From IMG/VR virus record IMGVR_UViG_3300047317_000278, positions 1 to 24,517 of that record: 24,517 nucleotides of DNA; one strand, 5' to 3'. The notes under the pieces are model-generated. The model was not told where the DNA came from. It saw only the letters and a list, made by a program, of their open reading frames with translations, and ran no database searches. Shown piece after piece: positions 1-5,848 of this stretch (positions are counted from its first letter, which is position 1; each line of letters starts with the position of its first letter). The stretch is from a virus. The translations under genes and the position numbers were made by a program.

Positions 1-161
1 CCAACATGTTCTTCATTGGAGGGTTCTCGCTAGGCTATTGGCTCGCGCTTGCTGCGCTCGCGGCCGACAGGATCGACAGCATCATTTCCGGCCTGAAAAT
101 CCCGGGGGTACTTTCACCCGCCTCGGCCAGCTTCGAGAGCAAGACCTTCAGAAAAGGTTGA
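1..161 (+). CDS. Possible end of a small hydrophobic protein (convergent, doubtful)
   Basis: An open frame runs from the window edge; its first visible ATG is at 6 and it ends with TGA at 159-161, giving at least 51 residues. The N-terminal part (MFFIGGFSLGYWLALAALAA) would be a membrane helix, followed by a charged tail ending SKTFRKG. It overlaps the 3' end of the opposite-strand hydrolase gene by about 127 nt. It could be the last rightward late gene meeting the leftward operon, but no ribosome binding site can be checked because the upstream sequence is missing. It may equally be a chance frame opposite an Ala/Ser-rich C-terminus. Confidence 0.25.
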   Translation, partial: NMFFIGGFSLGYWLALAALAADRIDSIISGLKIPGVLSPASASFESKTFRKG

Positions 162-982
162 GGCGGCGGTCGATGACCTTCGCCCCAGTTCCCGGCATGA
201 AGATACAGGCGGTCGCCGTACGAACACGATTCAAAAGTGGCGGGCAGCGAGTACCCTTGTGCGGACAGGAACGGGGCCAGGTGGTGGCCGATATGCCAGT
301 CGCCTGAGTTCTGCAGGTACAGCACATGGCTGCTGTAGCCTTGCCCGTATAGCCTGGCTACGTTCGTCTCGATCTTGGACGGCAGCTGCTTATGATCTTC
401 AAGGTCGAAGGCCGCGCGGGCATATGCGCCTACCCACTCGGGAACATACCGCATGATGTCCGTTTGGGGGTTCCAGACAACTGCAATCGAATCCCTGATA
501 AACCGAGAATAGTAAAGGCTTGCGAACCCGCCTCCCGACCCACCGACGAAGATAACCCGGCTCGGTTTGGCGAGCGTGATGATCGAATTCAAAGCGAGAG
601 TCAATAGCGCCTGAGTGTTGAATTTCGAGCAGCCCCCGTACCAGCCGAGTGTTAGCGTTTCATCGCGATAGAGCACCGGATCGCTGATATAGACCCGGCT
701 TACATTTCCCTCCGGGGCGATGCCAAAGCCTGAGAATATTGGCAGCTTGATCTCGGGTGCGCGCTTCGACGCGGCCCCGTTTAAAAATACGATTAGCGGC
801 GCACCGGGAATCAAATCCTCGTAGATGTCGATTGGAATGCCATTCTCAACAGATGTGTGAATTCCCTTTTTGCGCTTCGGTGTCATCGCATAGTCTTTCA
901 CTCCGTGATAGTAGAAGGCTTCAGCGCCCCACCGCTCAAGCGAGCGGACGCCACTATATTCTGAGTTTATGAACGTTTCCAT
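35..982 (-). CDS. Alpha/beta-hydrolase-like protein (Asp2-like fold), possible moron
   Basis: The product is 315 aa. A beta-strand followed by the nucleophile elbow VGGSGGG puts the likely catalytic Ser near residue 149. QNSGDWH (Asp near 228) and a late EGH (His near 270) could complete a Ser-Asp-His triad. This arrangement recalls the Asp2-like hydrolases often found beside glycan-modifying enzymes; that assignment is from memory of the family. No signal peptide is visible, so it is probably cytoplasmic. It is the last leftward gene, 49 nt beyond the helicase, with a possible promoter of its own. Its codons look more AT-rich than its neighbours', which fits late acquisition. In the prophage it would lie close to attR, so a lysogenic-conversion role such as changing surface glycans is possible but unproven. 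The start lacks a clear Shine-Dalgarno sequence. Confidence 0.6.
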   Translation of the reverse strand: METFINSEYSGVRSLERWGAEAFYYHGVKDYAMTPKRKKGIHTSVENGIPIDIYEDLIPGAPLIVFLNGAASKRAPEIKLPIFSGFGIAPEGNVSRVYISDPVLYRDETLTLGWYGGCSKFNTQALLTLALNSIITLAKPSRVIFVGGSGGGFASLYYSRFIRDSIAVVWNPQTDIMRYVPEWVGAYARAAFDLEDHKQLPSKIETNVARLYGQGYSSHVLYLQNSGDWHIGHHLAPFLSAQGYSLPATFESCSYGDRLYLHAGNWGEGHRPPPQPFLKVLLSKLAEAGESTPGIFRPEMMLSILSAASAASASQ

Positions 983-999
983 CCGGACGCGTGAGACGC

Positions 1000-1028
1000 A
1001 ATAAATTCGACGGGTTGTACTATAGCAA
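1000..1028 (-). promoter_or_regulatory. Weak candidate promoter for the hydrolase gene
   Basis: On the minus strand TTGCTA (1023-1028) and TTTATT (1000-1005) are separated by exactly 17 bp, each matching four of six sigma-70 consensus bases. It lies between the helicase stop codon and the hydrolase start at 982. A private promoter would fit a moron gene, but the match is weak and operon read-through is the alternative. Confidence 0.3.
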
Positions 1029-1031
1029 ATA

Positions 1032-2474
1032 TTACTTCATACCTTTCCGCTTCATCGCATCAAGCAGGATGTCCTGCACTTCGCGCTTGCTCTCCCGCCG
1101 CAGCATCACGTCCTCGTCGATCGTGTCGCGTGCAATTATATGATAAATAAAAACCGGCCTTTTGTACCCGGCCTGAAGTTGGCGCGTCGGGCCGATCCGC
1201 TCGATGATCTGCTGGAATTCTTCCAGGTTCCACCAGTGGCCGAAAAACGCGATGATGTTGCCGCCATCCTGCAGGTTCAGTCCGTGGCCGGCGCTGGCAG
1301 GATGCGCGAACAGGATCGGGATCTTGCCGGCGTTCCAGTCCCTTATGGTCTGCGGGTTCTGGTCGAGCGTACGGCCGCGCGGGAAAGCGCGAGTAAGCCG
1401 AGCCAGATCAGACTTGAAGTGATAAGCCACGAGCACGGGCATGCCAGCAGCTTCCTCGATAATGTCTTCGAGCGCACTGAGTTTCCCATCGTGTACCTCT
1501 TTCCAATTGCCCGACTCGTCGACGTACGCCGCGCCGTTGGCAAGCTGTAAGCATTTAATCGTGCGGCTCGCGGCGTTCATCGCCTCGATCTCGTGCTCGC
1601 CGATTTCCATAAACATCTTGCGTTCCATGTCCTGATACAGCCGCCGCGCGCCGCTGGGCAGGTCCACGTACACCGGGCGCACGATCGGCTGCTGAAGGTC
1701 AAACCAGTCGGCCGCGTCGAGCGATATCGTGCAGTCCTGCAGCGCGGCGTGAATCTGCTCTTGCGCGTGCGCGAGCGGCTTCACCTGCCGATAACCCTGA
1801 CCGCCCGGCACGGACTGAAACCAGCGCCCCTCAAACGCGGTATAGCTGCGGCCAAGCCGCTGACCGCCGTCGACGAACCACTGCTGGCCCCACAGATCCT
1901 TCAGGCCGTTCGGTGCCGGCGTGCCGGTCAGGTTGATCCAGCGCCGCACCTTCGTGTGCGCGACCTGCGCGAGCGCCCGGCCGCGCACGCTGCCGCCCGT
2001 GCCCTTCTGGAATTCCTTGCCCTTCTTGCTGGTCTGCGTCGAGATCCGCGTCGACTTCAGCTTCGTCGACTCGTCGGCCACGATCGTGCCGAACGGCCAG
2101 GGGCGCGGGTTGTGCTTGAACCAGTCGATTAGCCACGGTAAATTTTCGTAGTTGATCGAGAAGACCGGCGCGTCTTTCCGCAGCCGCATGGCGCGTTCGG
2201 CCGCGGTGCCGATCAGCGGCACGACTTCCATACCGCGCAGATGCTCCCACTTCTGGCACTCGTCGGGCCACGTGGATTGCGCAACGCGCAGCGGCGCGAT
2301 CACGAGCGAAGGCTGGGTCTCGATGCCGAGCGAATACAGCGCGTCGAGATGCGTCATGGTCGAGCTGGTCTTGCCCATGCCCATCCCGGCCCACACGTTG
2401 CAGCGCTCGACTTCGGCCTGGTGTTCCAGAATCAACTTCTGGTATTCGAAAGGAACGTAAACTCGGCGGGTCAT
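1032..2474 (-). CDS. SNF2/DEAD-like superfamily 2 helicase
   Basis: The product is 480 aa. The start chosen is the ATG at 2474, which overlaps the cupin stop as TGATG. The longer in-frame opening to 3032 covers the cupin gene in another frame and is a shadow. Visible motifs are Walker A GMGMGKT (residues 30-36), motif Ia IAPLRVAQSTWP, motif II DEST (134-137), motif III LTGTPAPNGL, and a C-terminal motif V/VI block with GHGLNLQ and ERIGPTRQ. This is the compact SNF2-type helicase found in replication modules of many temperate phages, usually with VRR-NUC, DUF2800 and DUF2815 proteins, all present here. It probably remodels DNA during replication or recombination. The attP site separates it from the rest of that module. 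Confidence 0.88.
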   Translation of the reverse strand: MTRRVYVPFEYQKLILEHQAEVERCNVWAGMGMGKTSSTMTHLDALYSLGIETQPSLVIAPLRVAQSTWPDECQKWEHLRGMEVVPLIGTAAERAMRLRKDAPVFSINYENLPWLIDWFKHNPRPWPFGTIVADESTKLKSTRISTQTSKKGKEFQKGTGGSVRGRALAQVAHTKVRRWINLTGTPAPNGLKDLWGQQWFVDGGQRLGRSYTAFEGRWFQSVPGGQGYRQVKPLAHAQEQIHAALQDCTISLDAADWFDLQQPIVRPVYVDLPSGARRLYQDMERKMFMEIGEHEIEAMNAASRTIKCLQLANGAAYVDESGNWKEVHDGKLSALEDIIEEAAGMPVLVAYHFKSDLARLTRAFPRGRTLDQNPQTIRDWNAGKIPILFAHPASAGHGLNLQDGGNIIAFFGHWWNLEEFQQIIERIGPTRQLQAGYKRPVFIYHIIARDTIDEDVMLRRESKREVQDILLDAMKRKGMK

Positions 2475-2959
2475 CAGTCGCCCTTCCGCGCAAGGTATTC
2501 CCAAAACGGAACCTTCACGCCGTTGACCTTGAACCCCCACGCCCCGCGAAACTTGCCGGTGACGAACAGGGTCCACACCCCGCCGTCTGACACTTCGGTG
2601 ATCCGGTGGTATTCGCCGAAGTTCAGCCGGGCAGTGTCGCCGGCCACGCGCCGGATGACAGCGCCGTCTTCGCGCACTTCCCGATACCAGCCGTGCAGGA
2701 TGAACGTGCGAGCGTTCCACGGATGGTCGTGAAGATCGCGATCCTGGTCCGGTTCCATGATGTGGTGGATCCGCAGACTCAACGGGAACCACGAATGTTT
2801 CGTTTTGCGCGAGATACTGTCGTACGGGTTTACCAGCCAGTACCGCTCCATGTACGTGACGCCGTCTTTGACGATGTGCAGGTAGGGCGTACGCACGGAT
2901 CGGCGGATTAGCCACACCGTAACGGCCGGAATAGCGAGCAGTCGAGCGATCGTTTTCAT
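2474..2959 (-). CDS. Phage cupin-fold protein
   Basis: The product is 161 aa. An N-terminal stretch that may be a short membrane or signal-like segment (ARLLAIPAVTVWLI) precedes a small beta-rich domain. LHDHPW (histidines near 78 and 80), a conserved Gly turn and EYHRI near residue 116 give a cupin-type metal-site pattern. The substrate is unknown. The ATG has a good AGGAAA ribosome binding site six bases upstream, and that leader overlaps one of the CTGTCTAAT boxes near attP, so integrase binding could affect its expression. It is translationally coupled to the helicase. When integrated it would be the first gene inside attR, facing away from the host DNA. Confidence 0.6.
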   Translation of the reverse strand: MKTIARLLAIPAVTVWLIRRSVRTPYLHIVKDGVTYMERYWLVNPYDSISRKTKHSWFPLSLRIHHIMEPDQDRDLHDHPWNARTFILHGWYREVREDGAVIRRVAGDTARLNFGEYHRITEVSDGGVWTLFVTGKFRGAWGFKVNGVKVPFWEYLARKGD

Positions 2960-2967
2960 GTGATTTC

Positions 2968-3210
2968 CTGTCTAATAAGTGCTCTGCAATTGGCCGCAAA
3001 CCCGCGTGGTTTGTTGCCCGTTTCTTAGGCATTCGATTAGACAGCAGCGCCGGGTACGCCTTATGCTGTAAGCCTTCGCGCGTCGTTTCACATTCTGATT
3101 TGGGATCAGAGGGTCGAAGGTTCGAATCCTTTCGCTCCGACCAACGAATACGGGGCTTTCAGCGGGGTACTCAAACTGCTGTCTAATGCCAAGTCTAACG
3201 ACTGTCTAAT
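2968..3210. repeat. Arm-type integrase boxes (CTGTCTAAT) around attP
   Basis: The 9-mer CTGTCTAAT occurs at 2968-2976, 3179-3187 and 3202-3210, and inverted at 3036-3044. A related AGTCTAAC is at 3192-3199. Two copies lie left of the tRNA-like core and three to the right. Short repeats on both sides of a core, next to an integrase gene, are what lambda-type integrases use as arm sites. Binding is inferred, not shown. Confidence 0.6.
3094..3143 (+). other. attP core: 3' half of tRNA-Pro(TGG)
   Basis: The stretch folds as the 3' part of a tRNA: anticodon stem TCTGA/TCAGA around loop TTTGGGA (anticodon TGG at 3101-3103), a variable loop, a T-arm with loop TTCGAAT, the acceptor strand CGCTCCG, discriminator A and CCA. 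The matching 5' acceptor strand (CGGAGCG) and D-arm are absent upstream, so it is not a working tRNA. Temperate phages carry such 3' halves as the crossover region that rebuilds the host tRNA after integration. Phage genes on both sides indicate attP. Confidence 0.8.
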
Positions 3211-3224
3211 AAATTACTGATTTG

Positions 3225-3362
3225 TTAGCGCCAGAGCCCGCCGCTAAAGCACCGGACGAAGGCGACGCCGAGCGCGGCGAATGCACACAGCAGAAGTGCT
3301 GCCGGTACGCCGACACCGATACCGAGCGTCCATAGCAGCCATGCCGGTATGGTGATTGTCAT
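3225..3362 (-). CDS. Small membrane protein, 45 aa
   Basis: The ATG at 3362-3360 overlaps the integrase stop codon as ATGA, the coupling seen throughout this operon. The product begins MTITIPAWLLWTLGIGV and is almost entirely hydrophobic up to about residue 36, enough for one long or two short membrane helices, followed by a short tail ending GGLWR. No family is recognised. It is the last gene before attP on this side. It could be a membrane peptide acting on the host or a superinfection function, but nothing in the sequence decides this. Confidence 0.55.
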   Translation of the reverse strand: MTITIPAWLLWTLGIGVGVPAALLLCAFAALGVAFVRCFSGGLWR

Positions 3363-4444
3363 GCTGCTCTCCCAGGTATGCGCAGCCGAACGTCCGCGAC
3401 CGGCACGTTACGCTGCTTGATGTAGTCTTCCGTCATTTCCTTCGTGGTGTGCGCGCCGGCAACCTGCAGCGCTTCGATGCTGTAGCCGTCGCGCACGCCG
3501 TCGGTCAGCGCCTTCGCGCGGATATCCTTGATCGTGTACCCCAGCTCAAGCAGCTTCGCGCGATCGGCCGCAGCCTTCCACGCCTTGAGCACCGTGTTCG
3601 CCGCGTAGCGCGTGCCGCGCTGCGTGTGGATCACCGGCTTGTCACCGATACTCGGCCGTCCGTCGATCGTCTGCACGCGCGCGAGCACGGCTTCGATCTC
3701 TGGTGTGATCCTGAAGTCGACGCGCACGCCGCTAGAGTCTTCCGTTTTGGACGGCACGAAGTGGATCACCCCGGCCTTGCGGTCAATGTCCGACCACTTC
3801 AGATTGCGGATCTCGGTCGAGCGCTGCGCGGTCAGATAGCACAGGTCGACCATGCACTGCATCATCGGGCCGGTCGGCACTTCGGCGGTGATCTCTTTCC
3901 CGCTGCGCTCGTACGTCACTTCGAGCATGGCTGAGCGGATTGCGGCGAAGTGCTCGTCGGTGATATACGTCTGGCGAACCTTCGGCTTCTTGAGCTTCAC
4001 TTCCTTGCAGGGGTTTGTGTCGCGCTTGTTCTCGTTGATGCACCACTGGAAGAATCCCGACAGGAACGCACGCATCACGCGCTGCATCGGCAGCTTGCCG
4101 GCGTACTTGACCTTGAGCCAGTTCGAGATGTGCGAAGGCTTCACGTCCGCGACGTTCACGTTACGAAAGCCCTTGCCGGCGTATGCGCCGTAAGACGGCC
4201 ACGCCTTCTCGCGGTGTTCGGCCTTGTGCTTGCGCACGTATTCGTCGATCAGCGGGCGCATGTCGCCGGTGCCTTCGGGCCGCTCAACCTTGGCGCGCTC
4301 GGCGGCGAGCCGTGTGACCAGCACCGTTTCGCTTTCCTCAAGCGAACAGAGCCGAATCCATTTCCCGGATATCGGCTCCGACCAGTACCACGCGCCGTGC
4401 TTCTCGTACACGCGCGGGTATTTAGCTTTTTTGCGGGCGGTCAT
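3359..4444 (-). CDS. int: Tyrosine recombinase / integrase
   Basis: The product is 361 aa from the ATG at 4444, which overlaps the upstream stop codon as ATGA; an ATG at 4462 would add six residues. The N-terminal part (about 1-60) is the arm-binding region, about 60-150 is the SAM-like core-binding domain, and the catalytic domain follows. Catalytic candidates are Arg208 (TAQRSTEIRNLKW), Lys233 (PSKTED), Arg309 (IKDIRAKALTD), His332 (GAHTTKEMTEDY) and Tyr341. The usual His of the HxxR motif is Lys306, a substitution also known in some phage integrases. It should carry out integration at the tRNA-Pro site lying about 220 nt beyond its 3' end. No separate excisionase is obvious; the DUF4224 or XRE protein upstream could serve. 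Confidence 0.93.
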   Translation of the reverse strand: MTARKKAKYPRVYEKHGAWYWSEPISGKWIRLCSLEESETVLVTRLAAERAKVERPEGTGDMRPLIDEYVRKHKAEHREKAWPSYGAYAGKGFRNVNVADVKPSHISNWLKVKYAGKLPMQRVMRAFLSGFFQWCINENKRDTNPCKEVKLKKPKVRQTYITDEHFAAIRSAMLEVTYERSGKEITAEVPTGPMMQCMVDLCYLTAQRSTEIRNLKWSDIDRKAGVIHFVPSKTEDSSGVRVDFRITPEIEAVLARVQTIDGRPSIGDKPVIHTQRGTRYAANTVLKAWKAAADRAKLLELGYTIKDIRAKALTDGVRDGYSIEALQVAGAHTTKEMTEDYIKQRNVPVADVRLRIPGRAA

Positions 4445-4626
4445 GGTGCGCGGCGGTTCCATTCGATTGCCGCAGCCAATTTCGACTTATGCCAGCCGAG
4501 CGCCCACGGTCCAGTCATCAATTGGAAGTCACAGTTTGGGCAACCGACACCAAAGCAGTCTTCCTCAATTTTCTCGATCTCCGCTTCCCCGCCGCAGAAC
4601 GGACACGGTTTCAGTTCTTCAGTCAT
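4441..4626 (-). CDS. Lar-like zinc-ribbon protein
   Basis: The product is 61 aa. It opens MTEELKPCPFCGGEAEI, has a second Cys group (CFGVGCPNC) and ends AAIEWNRRAP. This matches the pattern of the Lar family (restriction alleviation protein), named after a Rac prophage protein that reduces type I restriction. Many phage members have no tested function, so an anti-restriction role here is only suggested. The start is inside the previous gene (ATGACTGA overlap of 8 nt), and the stop overlaps the integrase start as ATGA. A TTG at 4638 is an alternative start. Confidence 0.7.
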   Translation of the reverse strand: MTEELKPCPFCGGEAEIEKIEEDCFGVGCPNCDFQLMTGPWALGWHKSKLAAAIEWNRRAP

Positions 4627-4843
4627 AGCAGAGTTCAACAGGTTGCGAAGCGTTGGCGCCGGCCGTGCCGTTCTTCTTTGCGAGCAGCGCGTCGAACTGC
4701 ACCCACGTCATCACGAGCTTGCCGTCGGCCGCGCGCGTGACGCTGACACCGAACTGGTCTTTGAACCAGTCGGCCTGCTTGCTGTAGCGGCGCTTGCCGG
4801 TGACGCGCACCAGGTCTTCGTCGGACATCAGTCGGGCGTTCAT
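4619..4843 (-). CDS. DUF4224-like phage protein
   Basis: The product is 74 aa. The sequence around EDLVRVTGKRRYSKQADWFKDQFGV followed by a short beta segment (AADGKLVMTW) matches the DUF4224 pattern, in which a small domain reads like a winged-helix or excisionase-type DNA binder. Family members usually sit directly upstream of phage integrases, as here. A role in controlling integration or excision is therefore reasonable, though inferred. The start overlaps the preceding stop codon as ATGA. Confidence 0.65.
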   Translation of the reverse strand: MNARLMSDEDLVRVTGKRRYSKQADWFKDQFGVSVTRAADGKLVMTWVQFDALLAKKNGTAGANASQPVELCYD

Positions 4844-4953
4844 AGCAACCCCATAAGGTGGCCTGCGACCAGCAAGCCAAGGATAACGCAGCCGAGCCCC
4901 GTGCGAACGTACAGCACGAACCGATCAGCGTCGAGAATGAGTTCGGTGCTCAC
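4840..4953 (-). CDS. Single-pass membrane peptide, 37 aa
   Basis: The gene starts at GTG 4953-4951, which overlaps the XRE gene's stop codon as GTGA, preceded by an AAGGTAG ribosome binding site. A short polar N-terminus (STELILDADRF) leads into one hydrophobic helix (about residues 17-33) ending HLMGLL. Its stop overlaps the next start as ATGA. No homologue is recognised. Overlaps at both ends argue that it is translated. Confidence 0.5.
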   Translation of the reverse strand: MSTELILDADRFVLYVRTGLGCVILGLLVAGHLMGLL

Positions 4954-5183
4954 GGTTCTACCTTCAACGGGCGACGTTCGTCGGTCAGGCAGCACAGCCA
5001 GTCGAGCGAGACATCGAGCGCGCGGGCCAGCGATACGAGCGTCTTGAACGACGGATTGAACCGGCCGTGTTCCAGTTCGCACAGCACGCCGCGCCGTATG
5101 CCGGCCTTTTTGGCGAGTTCGAAAGAACGCAGGCCCGCGGCGGATTCCGCGCGCAGCAGGCGCACCGCGAAAGTTTCAGTCAT
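4950..5183 (-). CDS. XRE-family HTH regulator
   Basis: The product is 77 aa and is nearly all one helix-turn-helix domain of the lambda-repressor type: RSFELAKKAGIRRGVLCELEHGRFNPSFKTLVSLARALDVSLDWL. It has no cleavage or dimerisation domain, so it is Cro-like in size. It lies inside the leftward operon, far from the immunity region, between the VRR-NUC and DUF4224 genes. It could regulate integrase or the small genes, or act against host regulators. Both ends overlap neighbours by 4 nt. Confidence 0.75.
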   Translation of the reverse strand: MTETFAVRLLRAESAAGLRSFELAKKAGIRRGVLCELEHGRFNPSFKTLVSLARALDVSLDWLCCLTDERRPLKVEP

Positions 5184-5458
5184 GGTGCAACCTCATTAAA
5201 GAAAGCATCAACGGCTTCGAGCGTATCGAGCACGCGCACGTCGGCGCCGATGCGGCGAAGCCGTTGATGTTCTCGCGCCTGATGATCTTCGGCCTTGCCG
5301 TTCGGGCGCTTAAGTTCGACGAAGAACACGCGGCCGTACGGCAGGATCAGCAGCCGGTCAGGCGCGCCGCGCCGGCCGATGTACGCCAGCTTGCGCACTT
5401 CGCCGCCGCGCGCATTGGCGCAGTCGACGAAGTGCTGCTCTACCTTGCTCTCAAGCAT
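5180..5458 (-). CDS. VRR-NUC domain nuclease
   Basis: The product is 92 aa, a stand-alone VRR-NUC domain, the PD-(D/E)XK-type fold also found in FAN1. The active site reads GAPD (Asp34) then VELKRP (Glu48, Lys50), with Glu7 as a possible fourth residue. Phage members are usually encoded with SNF2 helicases and family A polymerases, as here, and are thought to cut branched DNA in replication or recombination. Its stop overlaps the XRE start as ATGA. Confidence 0.87.
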   Translation of the reverse strand: MLESKVEQHFVDCANARGGEVRKLAYIGRRGAPDRLLILPYGRVFFVELKRPNGKAEDHQAREHQRLRRIGADVRVLDTLEAVDAFFNEVAP

Positions 5459-5633
5459 GGCGCTGCAAACTCAGTTCGATGCGCAGCAGCTCGGCGCTGA
5501 TCGCGTCGGCCTCGCGGCGCAGTTGCGATTCACGGCGCACCGATTCGCGCCGGATCTGGAATACAAAGTCGGTTTCGCGCTTCAGGGTGCGCAGCCTGCG
5601 CGTCAGCAGCCAGCGGCGGATTTTGGTTTTCAT
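5451..5633 (-). CDS. Small basic helical protein, 60 aa
   Basis: The product is Arg/Glu-rich and predicted to be one long helix or coiled coil (RRWLLTRRLRTLKRETDFVFQIRRESVRRESQLRREADAISAELLRIEL). The ATG follows the preceding stop by one base and the end overlaps VRR-NUC by 8 nt, so it is in the coupled chain. No family is recognised. A nucleic-acid-binding or adaptor role is possible from the charge pattern alone. Its start context (CTGACATGAAAACC) is identical over 14 nt to that of the next gene upstream. Confidence 0.5.
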   Translation of the reverse strand: MKTKIRRWLLTRRLRTLKRETDFVFQIRRESVRRESQLRREADAISAELLRIELSLQRHA

Positions 5634-5634
5634 G

Positions 5635-5778
5635 TCAGTCTCCCGCGCCTACTTCGATGATGAACAGCACCGGGTTTTGTGCATCCGTATCGCGCGCCAC
5701 TGCCGCTTCGGCCAGCGGCAGATACATCAAGTGCTTCCAAACGCTGAAATCGGCGCAAAGGATTTTGTAGGTTTTCAT
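5635..5778 (-). CDS. Hypothetical 47-aa protein
   Basis: The start at 5778 is preferred because the upstream in-frame extension runs into the polymerase gene and the ATG carries the CTGACATGAAAACC context repeated at the next gene. The product opens MKTYKILCADFSVWKHLMYL and ends VLFIIEVGAGD. It reads like a small folded domain but is not recognised. A 70-nt gap with an inverted repeat separates it from the polymerase. Confidence 0.5.
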   Translation of the reverse strand: MKTYKILCADFSVWKHLMYLPLAEAAVARDTDAQNPVLFIIEVGAGD

Positions 5779-5795
5779 GTCAGGTCTCACTCGTT

Positions 5796-5841
5796 TTGTC
5801 AGGCATAACCGTACTTTAGTCTGTTCGGCTTCGCCTGACAA
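5796..5841. repeat. 9-bp perfect inverted repeat between pol and the small genes
   Basis: TTGTCAGGC (5796-5804) and GCCTGACAA (5833-5841) are exact reverse complements separated by 28 nt. On the minus strand no T-tract follows the second arm, so it is not a normal terminator for the operon. On the plus strand five T's follow shortly after. It may be an RNA-processing hairpin or a protein-binding site downstream of the polymerase gene. Confidence 0.4.
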
Positions 5842-5848
5842 GCCCTTT

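Noticed and set aside
2475-3032. N-terminal extension of the helicase frame up to 3032
   Set aside because: It runs through the cupin gene in another frame, is rich in Arg/His/Pro shadow sequence, and the ATG at 2474 gives a TGATG coupling directly before the Walker A region.
1-3092. Reading the left end as host chromosome next to an integrated prophage
   Set aside because: The helicase and cupin are phage-type genes in the same orientation and module as the rest, arm-like boxes lie on both sides of the core, and the tRNA half lacks its host 5' part.
3061-3143. Complete tRNA-Pro gene
   Set aside because: Only the anticodon arm, T-arm and 3' acceptor strand are present; no CGGAGCG 5' strand or D-arm is found upstream.
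5625-5783. 14-nt repeat GGTTTTCATGTCAG at 5625 and 5770 as a regulatory pair
   Set aside because: Both copies are start-codon contexts of adjacent small genes coding for MKT; local duplication of the translation start is enough to explain it.
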